Assembly: GCA_020846005.1 (NCBI GenBank)
Contig: JADLEQ010000107.1
Location: forward strand, 62,001-126,000
From: Polyangiaceae bacterium
GTDB taxonomy: Bacteria; Myxococcota_A; Polyangia; Polyangiales; Polyangiaceae
DNA: 64,000 nucleotides
Direction: 5' to 3'
Shown: positions 33,002 through 41,267 of the stretch, in pieces
Position numbering within the stretch: the first letter of the stretch is position 1
How the letters are laid out: every line of letters starts with the position of its first letter
The notes under the pieces: generated by a model
The model's database searches: none
What the model was told of the DNA's origin: nothing
The model's input: the letters and a program-made list of their open reading frames with translations, nothing else
Made by a program: the position numbers and the translations under genes

Positions 33002-34419
33002 GCGCGCCCCGTCGCGGACGCCCCGATGGCGTCGGCGATGGCGCGTACGTTTCCAGGCTGCAGCACGGCAGGGAACGTATTCGGGTTCTTCATGAAGCCC
33101 GGGAAGGAGGTCTCCCGAATGGCCGACACGAGCGCGTAGACGGGCGTCATGTCCGCCGGTTCAGGCCGGACCGCACGCGCAAGGAGCGCGCCCCAGTCAT
33201 CCTTCGGCAGCGCCCCCGCCCGGAACACCGTGGGCACGACATTGTAGAAGACGTCCCCGAACGTCACCACCGGCTTCCCTAGTAGGAGCCCCTCCCATCC
33301 CATCGTTCCCGTGATGACCGCGACCGCTGCGGCGCCCCTCACCAACTCCCAGCCGTCCACGTCCGGGCCCAGGAGCCTTACGCCGAACGTGTCACGGATC
33401 CTCCTGAGCTCCGCCAGCGGCCGGCGACCGCGGTTGCTCAGGTGATCCTTGACCCACAGGCGGTGACCCGCGGGGAGGCTCTTCGCCAAGTCCTCGATGA
33501 GCGCCGCCTGGTCCAAGTAGTACGGCGCCTGCACCAAGGTAGATGCTTCCGGCTGGAAGTGGATGGGATAGAGGACATACCGCTCGCCGTGCGCGGGCGC
33601 TTCGTACAGACGAGTCGCCGCCGCCCAGCGCATGCGCACCAGGCGAGTGGCGCGGTGGGCGACCATCGTCGTCGGCGAGGTCACGGTGGGGTCACGACGG
33701 TCCGCGGCCCACCGGGCGGTGAACTCCCACAGCCGCCCGGCGTCGGCCGTCTCGAGACCGGGGACTCGCGCCCGCGTCTCCATGCCGGTCGGCCGTGAAG
33801 GCCGGGCGCGGAACTCGGCGACCCATCGCTCCGCCGCGCCGCGCTGTTCGGCGTCGAGGCCCCCGGCCATGAACTGCGCGAAGCGGGCGTTCGTGCGCTC
33901 CCACCGTTGCAGACCGGAGGCATAGACGCTGAGCCGGTTCGGGAGCCGCGCGCTCCCCACGCACCAGAACGGGATCCCCTGCCTGCGCGCCTCGGCGAAG
34001 CAGAGGTAGCTGCTCAGGCAGGAGATGTCCTCGGTGAAGACGAAGTCCGGTCGCGCGGACTGGAGCGCCGCCTCGAACTCCCTGATCAGGACCTCGGCGA
34101 GCCTCATCACCTGACGCCAGGACCGCCCAGCGAGGAGGTGTCGTTCGGCATGCACCATCCGGGCCAGCGAGATGCCGTATTCGCGCTCGCGCGCTTCCAG
34201 GAACCCCAGGTCCGGCTCGTCCCGCGCCGCGCGAGGGAGCACATCGCGGGTGAACACGACCAGCGGGTCGAACCGGACGGGGCCCGCGGCCAGGAAACGC
34301 TGCTGCCAGGTTCCCCAGGCGAACCCCGAGAACTCGGCCACACCCCATCGGGCGCGCAGCTCGGCCGCGACGGGCGCGAAGAGCTTCTCGTGGACGGAGA
34401 CGAAGCAGAAGGCTCGCAT
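32980..34419 (-). CDS. KpsC/KpsS-like polysaccharide protein, candidate nonulosonate transferase
   Basis: 479 residues from ATG 34419, which overlaps the stop of the CMP-nonulosonate synthase gene (ATGA). The C-terminal third carries a pattern seen in capsule proteins KpsC and KpsS: AVAVITGTMGWEGLLLGKPVVTFGDVFYN. KpsC and KpsS transfer Kdo to capsule lipid acceptors. MRAFCFVSVHEKLFAPVAAEL and the YLCFAEARRQGIPFWCVGSARL segment look like a GT-B N-domain. Because the gene is coupled to neuA, its donor may be CMP-nonulosonate rather than CMP-Kdo. It has no membrane helix, so it should act in the cytoplasm. The assignment rests on motif resemblance only. Confidence 0.72.
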   Translation of the reverse strand: MRAFCFVSVHEKLFAPVAAELRARWGVAEFSGFAWGTWQQRFLAAGPVRFDPLVVFTRDVLPRAARDEPDLGFLEAREREYGISLARMVHAERHLLAGRSWRQVMRLAEVLIREFEAALQSARPDFVFTEDISCLSSYLCFAEARRQGIPFWCVGSARLPNRLSVYASGLQRWERTNARFAQFMAGGLDAEQRGAAERWVAEFRARPSRPTGMETRARVPGLETADAGRLWEFTARWAADRRDPTVTSPTTMVAHRATRLVRMRWAAATRLYEAPAHGERYVLYPIHFQPEASTLVQAPYYLDQAALIEDLAKSLPAGHRLWVKDHLSNRGRRPLAELRRIRDTFGVRLLGPDVDGWELVRGAAAVAVITGTMGWEGLLLGKPVVTFGDVFYNVVPTVFRAGALPKDDWGALLARAVRPEPADMTPVYALVSAIRETSFPGFMKNPNTFPAVLQPGNVRAIADAIGASATGRAHPASSA

Positions 34420-35111
34420 CAGCCGTCCGCGCGCAGCAGCGCCTCGGCTCGATCGAAGTCCGCCAGCGTGTCCAGGTTCACCGAACGGTCCACCGGTACG
34501 GGGACTCCGAGCACTCGATCCCCGTAGAGGCTTCCGCCGTCCACCACCCGGGTCTGCGTCACGTAGACGGAACCGGATCTGTGCCAGGCGGGCGCGAGCT
34601 CTTGCCGCCGAGGGACGGGGCTGGAGCGGCCGGTGGCCAACCGGAGCGCGGCCGCGGGCTCGCCAAGCCAGACCCAGTCGGGGTGGTACGCGTGCGGCAC
34701 GGCGTGCACCGTCATGACGCAATCGGCGCCCGTGCGCTCGAGGAGCGCGACGCAGTCGTCGATTTCGCCAGGCCCGCGGAGCGGGCTCGTCGGCTGGAGG
34801 AGGCAGACGGCGTCGAAGCGCTCGCCGCCCTCGCGGAGCGCGGCCAGCGCGTGCGCGACGACGGGGAGGGTCGGGGTCGCGTCCGCCGCCAGTTCGGCGG
34901 GGCGGAGGAAAGGCACAGCGAGCCCGAGGGCGCGGCCAACCTCGGCGATCTCGTCGTCGTCCGTGGACAGCACGACGCGCGCCAGAGTGGCGGCAGCGAG
35001 CGCAGCCTCGGCGGTGTACGCGAGCAGCGGGCGGCCTCCGAGGAGTCGCAGGTTCTTCCGCGGAACGCCGCGGGAGCCGCCGCGAGCGGGGACGAGACCG
35101 AGGACACGCAT
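34419..35111 (-). CDS. neuA: CMP-nonulosonate (acylneuraminate) cytidylyltransferase
   Basis: 230 residues. The nucleotide-binding start LVPARGGSRGVPRKNLRLLGGRPLL is characteristic of NeuA-type CMP-sugar synthetases. Later TDDDEIAEVGRALG, LLQPTSPLRGPGEIDDCV and the terminal SVNLDTLADFDRAE fit. It activates a nonulosonic acid with CTP to give the CMP donor. The substrate (Neu5Ac, legionaminate or another) cannot be told from these motifs. The stop overlaps the ATG of the KpsC-like gene, which suggests that one transfers what the other activates. Divergent from the synthase gene at 35198, with 86 bp between. Confidence 0.93.
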   Translation of the reverse strand: MRVLGLVPARGGSRGVPRKNLRLLGGRPLLAYTAEAALAAATLARVVLSTDDDEIAEVGRALGLAVPFLRPAELAADATPTLPVVAHALAALREGGERFDAVCLLQPTSPLRGPGEIDDCVALLERTGADCVMTVHAVPHAYHPDWVWLGEPAAALRLATGRSSPVPRRQELAPAWHRSGSVYVTQTRVVDGGSLYGDRVLGVPVPVDRSVNLDTLADFDRAEALLRADG

Positions 35112-35197
35112 CGCGAGCGTCGTGCACGGTACCCGGTGGCCTTCGCCCGCGCAATCCCGTGGCCGTCTGCCTCGACGCGTGGTATCCGGCGCGGCCG

Positions 35198-36226
35198 ATG
35201 GAACGCGCCGAGGCGCAGGATGCCGGCTGCCTCGTCATCGGCGAGGTGGCGCAGGCGCATGACGGGAGCCTGGGCTTCGCGCACGCCTTCATCGACGCTG
35301 TGGCCGCGGCCGGCGCGGGCGCCGTCAAGTTCCAGACTCACATCGCGGCCGCCGAGAGCACCCCGGCCGAGCCCTGGCGGGTGAAGTTCAGCCCGCAAGA
35401 CGATTCCCGCTTCGCGTACTGGCGACGCATGGAGTTCACCGCCGACCAGTGGGCCGGGCTGGCGCGCCACGCGGAGGCCGCGGGGCTCCTCTTCCTGAGC
35501 TCGCCCTTCTCCGGCGAAGCAGTGGCGCTCCTCGACCGCCTCGGCATGAAGATGTGGAAACTCGCGTCGGGCGAGCTCGACAACCCCTTCGTCGTCGATC
35601 CCATCCTCGCGACCGGTAAGCCCATCCTGGCGTCGACCGGCATGTCGAGCTGGGCCGACCTCGACGCAAGTGTCGAGCGTTTCCGCCGCTCGCGCGTCGC
35701 GTTCACGCTGCTCCAGTGCACCTCGGAGTACCCCTGCCCGCCGGAGCGCGTCGGCCTGAACATCATGCAGGAGCTGGGCACCCGATACGGAGCGCCGGTG
35801 GGCCTCTCGGACCACTCCGGGACGCCTTTCCCCTCGCTCGCGGCCGTGGCTCTCGGTGCGTCCGTGGTCGAGGTGCATGTCACCTTCAGCCGAGCCGCCT
35901 TCGGGCCCGACGTGCCAGCGAGCATCACCTTCCCAGAGCTTCAAGAGCTGGTCCGCGGGGTCCGATTCCTCGAGCAGGCTCGCCGTGCGCCGGTGGACAA
36001 GGACGCGGCAGCGGAGCGCCTCGCGCCGACACGCCGGATCTTCGGCAAGAGCCTCGTCGCGGCCCGGGATCTGGAGGCGGGCACCTCGTTGACCCGCAGC
36101 GATCTCGACGCCCGCAAGCCGGGCATCGGGCTGGCAGCCAGCGTGGTGGACACGGTGATCGGGCGGCGCCTCACGCGGGCGGTGCGAGCCGGGGAGCACC
36201 TCGTGCCGGAGGATCTCGCGCCGTGA
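35198..36226 (+). CDS. neuB: Nonulosonate synthase (NeuB family) with C-terminal SAF domain
   Basis: 342 residues. Condenses a six-carbon N-acyl sugar with phosphoenolpyruvate. The barrel begins CLVIGEVAQAHDGSLGFAHAFIDAV, with AVKFQTH soon after. Next come MKMWKLASGELDNPFVVD and GKPILASTGMSS, then LQCTSEYPCP and GLSDHSG. The C-terminal ~60 residues (FGKSLVAARDLEAGTSLT onward) are an antifreeze-like SAF domain. The EVHVTFSRAAFGPDVPAS stretch differs from E. coli-type NeuB, so the exact product (Neu5Ac-like or other) is open. The ATG at 35198 is taken over an upstream GTG at 35159. Its stop is coupled to the epimerase gene by GTGA. Confidence 0.9.
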   Translation: MERAEAQDAGCLVIGEVAQAHDGSLGFAHAFIDAVAAAGAGAVKFQTHIAAAESTPAEPWRVKFSPQDDSRFAYWRRMEFTADQWAGLARHAEAAGLLFLSSPFSGEAVALLDRLGMKMWKLASGELDNPFVVDPILATGKPILASTGMSSWADLDASVERFRRSRVAFTLLQCTSEYPCPPERVGLNIMQELGTRYGAPVGLSDHSGTPFPSLAAVALGASVVEVHVTFSRAAFGPDVPASITFPELQELVRGVRFLEQARRAPVDKDAAAERLAPTRRIFGKSLVAARDLEAGTSLTRSDLDARKPGIGLAASVVDTVIGRRLTRAVRAGEHLVPEDLAP

Positions 36227-37380
36227 GCCGCCGCCGGATCTGTGTGGTCGTCACCGCGCGCCCGAGCTACAGCCGCATCAAGACGGCGCTCCTCGCCATC
36301 CATGAGCACGGCGACCTGGAGCTCGAGCTGGTCGTTGCCGCGTCCGCCCTCATTGATCGCTACGGCGGCGTGGTGCGCCAGATCGAGCGAGATGGGCTGC
36401 CCGTGGCGCATCGCGTCCACATGCTGGTGGACGGCGAGAGCCCGGTCGCGATGGCGAAGACCACGGGGCTCGGGATCATCGAGCTCTCGACGGTCTTCCA
36501 CCACCTCGCCCCGGATTTCGTCGTTACTGTGGCCGACCGCTACGAGACGCTCGCGACCGCCGTCGCCGCCTCGTACCAGAACCTGCCGCTGGTTCACGTT
36601 CAAGGGGGCGAGGTCACTGGTTCCATCGACGAGAAGGTCCGCCATTCCATCACGAAGCTCGCGGACGCCCACCTGGTCGCATCGGAGGGCGCCGCCGAGC
36701 GGGTGCGACGCATGGGCGAGCGGCCCGAGTCGATCTTCGTCACGGGCTGTCCCTCGATCGATCTGGCGGCCGCCGTGCGCGAGTCCCCGGCGCTCGATTT
36801 CGACGTATTCGAGCGCTATGGCGGGGTCGGTGCGCAGCTCGACCTGTCGGGCGGCTACCTCGTAGTCCTGCAGCACCCCGTGACGACCGAGCATGACCTG
36901 GCGCTCGAGCACGTGTCGGCGACGCTCGAGGCGGTGTCGCGCGTGGGTCTCCCGACGCTCTGGTTCTGGCCCAACCCAGACGCGGGATCCGACGGCACCT
37001 CTAAGGGGCTGAGGCGCTACCGGGAGCAGCATCGGCCAGCGTGGCTTCACTTCTTCCGGAACATGGCGCCAGATGATTTCCTCCGGTTATTGTTGGGGGC
37101 CGCGTGCCTCGTGGGCAACTCCAGCGTCGGGATTCGGGAGTGCAGCTTCTTGGGCGTCCCGGTCGTCAACATCGGGTCGCGTCAGGCGGGGCGCGAGCGC
37201 GGCGGCAACGTCCTCGATGTCCCTCACTCTCCGGGGCAGATCGAAGCGGCCATCCGCGATCACCTGGCTCGCCCTCGCCCCAGCGAGGACCACCTCTACG
37301 GCGACGGCCGCGCGGGCAGCCGCATCGCCGACCGCCTCGCCGTCCTCACCCCCACCTTCGAGAAACGCATCGCGTACTGA
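36223..37380 (+). CDS. neuC: UDP-N-acetylglucosamine 2-epimerase, hydrolysing (NeuC family)
   Basis: 385 residues, GTG overlapping the neuB stop. Converts UDP-GlcNAc (or a related UDP-sugar) to free ManNAc-type sugar plus UDP, the usual source for NeuB. Seen: CVVVTARPSYSRIKTALLAI at the N-terminus, VVTVADRYETLATAVAASY, HVQGGEVTGSIDEKVRHSITKLADAHLV, and VGNSSVGIRECSFLGVPVVNIGSRQ near the C-terminus. All are standard for the hydrolysing branch, including the VTGSIDE block. With neuB and neuA it gives a short nonulosonate pathway. A LegG-type role on a UDP-diNAcBac substrate is possible because LegG is homologous, but no LegB/LegC genes are seen nearby. Confidence 0.93.
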   Translation: MSRRRICVVVTARPSYSRIKTALLAIHEHGDLELELVVAASALIDRYGGVVRQIERDGLPVAHRVHMLVDGESPVAMAKTTGLGIIELSTVFHHLAPDFVVTVADRYETLATAVAASYQNLPLVHVQGGEVTGSIDEKVRHSITKLADAHLVASEGAAERVRRMGERPESIFVTGCPSIDLAAAVRESPALDFDVFERYGGVGAQLDLSGGYLVVLQHPVTTEHDLALEHVSATLEAVSRVGLPTLWFWPNPDAGSDGTSKGLRRYREQHRPAWLHFFRNMAPDDFLRLLLGAACLVGNSSVGIRECSFLGVPVVNIGSRQAGRERGGNVLDVPHSPGQIEAAIRDHLARPRPSEDHLYGDGRAGSRIADRLAVLTPTFEKRIAY

Positions 37381-37433
37381 ACCATGACCGAGTCCGCCTC
37401 CCTCATCTCCTCGCTCCGCGTCCAGGTCCAGCC

Positions 37434-38699
37434 GTGAGCGCGCCTCGCGTCGCCGTGATCGGCACCGGCCGCGTCGGCCTACCGCTCGCGCTCGCCTTCA
37501 TCGAGGCCGGCGCCGAGGTGATCGGCGTCGACATCGACCCGCGCGTCCGCCGCATCATCAACGAGGAGCGACGCATGCCGTTCCACGAGCCAGGGTTCGA
37601 GGACGCTGCGGCCTCGGGGAAGCTACGGATCGTCGAGCGGGTCGCCGACGCCGGCGACGTGGACGTCTTCGTGATCACGGTCGGCACCCCTCTCCTCCAT
37701 CACATCGAGACGGATCTCTCCGCGGTCACCCGCGTCATCGCGGAGCTCAGCCCGTCACTGCGCGCTGGGCACTGCGTCATCATGCGGTCCACGACCGCCC
37801 CGCGCACGACCCGATACGTCCGCACGCTCCTCGAGCGGCACTCGGGTCTCGGCGTGGGCACGGACCTCGCGCTCGCGTGCTGCCCCGAGCGCATCGTCGA
37901 GGGCAAGGCGCACGAGGAGCTCCGCTCCCTGCCGCAGGTGATCGGGACGGAGGATCCCCTCTCGCGCGACGCTGCGGCGCGCCTCTTCGGTCTGCTCGGC
38001 GTGGAGCTCCTGCACTGCGATTACATCACCGCCGAGCTGGTCAAGTTGGCCAACAACGTCTCGCGCTACGCGTTCTTCGCCACGGCGAACGTGCTGGCGA
38101 TGATCGCCCTCGACTACGACGCCGAGCCGCACGAGGTGCTGCGGCTCGGCAACTACCGCTACCCGCGGCCGATCGGGGCCCGGCCGGGGCTGACGGCGGG
38201 CACCTGCCTCCGCAAGGACTTCGGCATGTTGAGCGAGGCGTACTGGAGCAGCGACATCCTCATCGACTCCTGGCGCATCAACGAGAGCATGCCCAAGTTC
38301 CTGGTCGACGCAGCGAAGCGGCGGTGGGGGCCACTCGCTGGCGAGCGCGCCCTCGTGCTCGGGTACTCGTTCAAGCGCGACACGGACGACGTCCGGGATT
38401 CGCTGAGCGCGAAGCTCCTCCGCTATCTGCAGCGGGAGTGTCCCGCTCGCCTCGCGGTCCACGATCCCTGGGTATCTGCCTCCCGCCTCGAGCCACTCCA
38501 TGAGCTGCGCTTCGAGACCGATCTCCTCGAGGCGCTCGACGCGAGCTCCGTGGCGTTCATCGCTACGAACCACACCGTCTACGAGGAGCAGCGCGAGGCG
38601 ATCCTCGCCCGGGTCGCCGCGGGTTCGCTCCGCGTGGTCGACCTCTGGAACTGTCTCGGCACGGGGCACACCCTGATCGCGAAGGACGGGCTCCGATGA
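37434..38699 (+). CDS. UDP-sugar 6-dehydrogenase (WecC/WbpO type)
   Basis: 421 residues from a GTG at 37434. Oxidises C6 of a UDP-sugar twice to give a UDP-uronate. The NAD-binding start is RVAVIGTGRVGLPLALAFIEAGAEVIGVDID; then MRSTTAPRTT, the KLANNVSRYAFF active-site Lys/Asn block and the catalytic Cys in GLTAGTCLRKDFGML. The C-terminal domain has ALVLGYSFKRDTDDVRDS. Length fits UDP-ManNAc/GlcNAc dehydrogenases (WecC, WbpO). Such an enzyme would supply a HexNAcA, and the WbpE/WbpD-like enzymes at 12.3-14.9 kb act on such uronates. The next gene overlaps by ATGA. Confidence 0.92.
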   Translation: MSAPRVAVIGTGRVGLPLALAFIEAGAEVIGVDIDPRVRRIINEERRMPFHEPGFEDAAASGKLRIVERVADAGDVDVFVITVGTPLLHHIETDLSAVTRVIAELSPSLRAGHCVIMRSTTAPRTTRYVRTLLERHSGLGVGTDLALACCPERIVEGKAHEELRSLPQVIGTEDPLSRDAAARLFGLLGVELLHCDYITAELVKLANNVSRYAFFATANVLAMIALDYDAEPHEVLRLGNYRYPRPIGARPGLTAGTCLRKDFGMLSEAYWSSDILIDSWRINESMPKFLVDAAKRRWGPLAGERALVLGYSFKRDTDDVRDSLSAKLLRYLQRECPARLAVHDPWVSASRLEPLHELRFETDLLEALDASSVAFIATNHTVYEEQREAILARVAAGSLRVVDLWNCLGTGHTLIAKDGLR

Positions 38700-39670
38700 G
38701 GGCCCTGGTCAGTGGCGCGGCAGGCTTCCTCGGCCTCGCGCTGGCGGAACGGCTGGCCGAGGCCGGCGCGGAGCAGGTTCTCTGCGTGGACAACTTCGTG
38801 CGTGGGGAACGGGACGACGCGTTCCGTGCCCTTTGCCAGCGCCCGAACGTGACCTTCCTGGAGCTGGATCTCGCCGCTCCGGACGCCGCTCGACGCTTGC
38901 CGCGTGAGCCCGTCGACGTGGTCTACCACCTCGCCGCGCTGAACGGCACCCAGAACTTCTACGAGCGGCCCTGGGAGGTGCTCCGCTGCTCGACGCTCCC
39001 CACGTTCGCCCTGCTCGAGGCGTACGCGACCCGCCCGGGGCTGAGTCGTTTCGTATACGCCGGCAGCTCGGAGTCGTACGCCTCCACCGTGACACGGTTC
39101 GGTTGGCAGGTGCCCACCGCAGAGGATGTCCCGCTCTGCATCGAGGACCCACTCAACGCGCGGTGGTCGTACGGGGTGTCGAAGCTGCACGGCGAGGTGG
39201 CCGTGGCCCAGGGCTGCCGCCAGCACGGTACCCCGTTCACGGTGATCCGCTACCACAACGTCTACGGCCCGCGGATGGGCGACCGCCACGTCGTCCCCGA
39301 TTTCATTGAGCGCATGCGCCGGGGTGTCTACGAGCTGCACGGCTGGGAGGACACCCGCTCCTTCCTCTACGTGGACGACGCGGTACGTGCCACCATCGCG
39401 CTCGCCGAGTGCGCCGGAGCGCGCGACCAGATCGTCAACGTGGGCAGTGACGAGGAGCTGAGCATCCTCGATCTCGGTCGCCGGCTGCTCGCGACCATCG
39501 GCATCGAGGCCGAGATCGCGCTGCATCCGTCACCGGCGGGGAGCGTTCGGCGGCGTGCGCCCGACGTCACGAAGCTCCGCGAGCTCGTCGGGTTCACGCC
39601 AGCGGTCGCTCTCGAGGAAGGGCTCCGTCGGACGGTCGAGTTCTACTGGCCCACGCCAGATCGAGCATAG
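38696..39670 (+). CDS. NAD-dependent UDP-sugar epimerase/dehydratase
   Basis: 324 residues, ATG overlapping the dehydrogenase stop. Extended SDR: ALVSGAAGFLGLALAERLAEA, VVYHLAALNGTQNFYERPWEVL, SSESYAS, YGVSKLHGE (YxxxK) and a TVIRYHNVYGPRMGD block. The LNGTQNFYERPWEVLRCSTL stretch is a variant of the family pattern. It looks like a UDP-uronate or UDP-hexose C4-epimerase, but a 4,6-dehydratase or decarboxylase cannot be ruled out. Coupling to a UDP-sugar dehydrogenase suggests that it acts on the uronate product (WbpP/GalE-like). Confidence 0.87.
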   Translation: MRALVSGAAGFLGLALAERLAEAGAEQVLCVDNFVRGERDDAFRALCQRPNVTFLELDLAAPDAARRLPREPVDVVYHLAALNGTQNFYERPWEVLRCSTLPTFALLEAYATRPGLSRFVYAGSSESYASTVTRFGWQVPTAEDVPLCIEDPLNARWSYGVSKLHGEVAVAQGCRQHGTPFTVIRYHNVYGPRMGDRHVVPDFIERMRRGVYELHGWEDTRSFLYVDDAVRATIALAECAGARDQIVNVGSDEELSILDLGRRLLATIGIEAEIALHPSPAGSVRRRAPDVTKLRELVGFTPAVALEEGLRRTVEFYWPTPDRA

Positions 39671-39705
39671 CCCTACGACACGCGGCGCGACCGGACGCCT
39701 CGCGC

Positions 39706-41199
39706 TCAGGCGGCCGTGCGACGGCGGCCGCGCGCGACCTCCATCGCCTCGCGGAGACTCCCTCGTGCGAGCACCGCGAGCGCTGTCAGGTACGTGACCA
39801 CGCCAGCCGCGCTCGCTGCGACCAGGCGGGTCGCCGGCTCCGAGGCACCCAACTCGGTGCGCAGCAGCCAGACTGCGACCGCCATGAAGCCGAGGCTGGC
39901 AGCGATCGGTGTGAGGAGCAGGGCAAGGCGCGCGAGGTCGATCCGAGCGTGCACTCTCACGAGCCAGAGGTAGAGCGGGAGCACCGCCACCGATGCCACT
40001 GCGCTGGCCCACGCCAGCGCGGTCACGCCCGCGCCCTTCGCCACTGCGAGACCGCCGACGAGGACCACTGCTTCGATCAACACGACCCGCAGGACCAGGT
40101 ACGGGCGCCCGCCGGCTCGCAGCGTCGCGCCCGTCAGGTACGACACGACGCGGGCGCTACCCAGTACGCTGAAAGCGACCAGCGGGCCCGCCGCCGCGGC
40201 CCAGCCATCACCGAGCACGACGACGAGCGCGTCCGACGCCACGAGCGCCAGACCGGCGAACGCCGGCCAGGCGACGGCTGCCGCGAGGGAAGCCGTCCTC
40301 ACGAACATCTCCGAAGCTACGGTCGGATCGTCGCGCAGGCGAGCCAGAGTCGGCAGAGCGACCGTGTCCACTGGTTTGATCAGGAGCTGGGTGGCGATCT
40401 GCTGCACGCGCTGTGCGACGGCGTAGAAGCCCGCCGAGGTGGCGCTGGTCCAGCCGCCGACGATTGCCATCGTCACCCTTTGCGCGAGAGCGTTCACCAC
40501 GGAGACTCCGAGCATGTTGCCGCCGTAAGACCACAGCTCCCGCGCGTGGCGCCACGTCCCGACCGGCCGTGGCCAGAAGCGGACGGCGCCGGCCAGCACG
40601 AGCAAGCCGACAACGTCGCTCACCAGGGACTGGATGACCAGCGCCCAACGGCCGGCGCCTCCCAGGGCGGCGCCCATCCCGGCCGCAGCCGCGATGGCCG
40701 TCGCAGCCGCGTTTCGCGCTGCGGCAGCCTTGAACCTCCCCTCGCGGAGGAGCAGAGCGGCGGGCACGACCGTCGCGCCGTGGAAGATCAGACCGACCGA
40801 CAGCCATCGGATCAGCGGGGTCGTGTCGGGGGTACCGGTCCACGCTTCCAGCACGGGCGCGGCTACGGAGAGTGCTCCCGCCACGAGCCCGCCCGCCACG
40901 ATGTTGATCCAGAACGCGGTGTCGAGGTGCGCGCGCTCGAGCCGGGGGTGCGAGACGACGAAGTCGCCCATCCCTTGGCCGACCCAGCTCTCGAGCGCGA
41001 GCGCGAAGGCAGCAGCGACGGCGACCAGGCCGAACTCCCGCGCGCCGACGCTGCGCGCGATCACCGCGAAGGCGACGGCCGCGATCAGCTTGGATGCCAG
41101 GGCCGAGGCCGCGAACGAGAGCACCCCACCGACCACGCGGCGCCCGCCAATCGGTGCCGGCGACTCCTCGGGGCGATGCTCACCTGTCGTTGGGTCCAC
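39706..41199 (-). CDS. Polysaccharide flippase (Wzx/MVF family)
   Basis: 497 residues from a GTG. About 12-14 hydrophobic helices with short polar loops. The N-terminal SFAASALASKLIAAVAFAVIARSVGAREFGLVAV is typical of Polysacc_synt lipid-linked oligosaccharide flippases: a Gly-Ala-xx-Phe-Gly near the start, then ERAHLDTAFWINIVAGG. The central GFYAVAQRVQQIATQLLIKPVDTVALPTLARL block fits the family. It would turn undecaprenyl-linked repeat units to the periplasmic face for polymerisation. It converges with the epimerase gene, 35 bp apart. A 12-bp perfect palindrome lies 1 bp upstream of the GTG. Confidence 0.9.
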   Translation of the reverse strand: MDPTTGEHRPEESPAPIGGRRVVGGVLSFAASALASKLIAAVAFAVIARSVGAREFGLVAVAAAFALALESWVGQGMGDFVVSHPRLERAHLDTAFWINIVAGGLVAGALSVAAPVLEAWTGTPDTTPLIRWLSVGLIFHGATVVPAALLLREGRFKAAAARNAAATAIAAAAGMGAALGGAGRWALVIQSLVSDVVGLLVLAGAVRFWPRPVGTWRHARELWSYGGNMLGVSVVNALAQRVTMAIVGGWTSATSAGFYAVAQRVQQIATQLLIKPVDTVALPTLARLRDDPTVASEMFVRTASLAAAVAWPAFAGLALVASDALVVVLGDGWAAAAGPLVAFSVLGSARVVSYLTGATLRAGGRPYLVLRVVLIEAVVLVGGLAVAKGAGVTALAWASAVASVAVLPLYLWLVRVHARIDLARLALLLTPIAASLGFMAVAVWLLRTELGASEPATRLVAASAAGVVTYLTALAVLARGSLREAMEVARGRRRTAA

Positions 41200-41200
41200 C

Positions 41201-41212
41201 GCTGTCGACAGC
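41201..41212. promoter_or_regulatory. Perfect 12-bp palindrome next to the flippase start
   Basis: GCTGTCGACAGC is its own reverse complement and sits directly upstream of the flippase GTG. It is a possible operator or a chance palindrome; such 12-mers are not rare in a window this size. Confidence 0.2.
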
Positions 41213-41267
41213 TCGCCGGGAATTGCTGCGGCTTGCGTCCGATGGAGCTGCCACGCCGACGATCAGG

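Noticed and set aside
37384-37437. 17-residue ORF ahead of the UDP-sugar dehydrogenase, ending in GTGA
   Set aside because: No ribosome-binding site and ordinary composition; coupling could be chance.
36223-39670. Possible frameshifts in the nonulosonate/UDP-sugar genes
   Set aside because: Family motifs run continuously in one frame in each gene.
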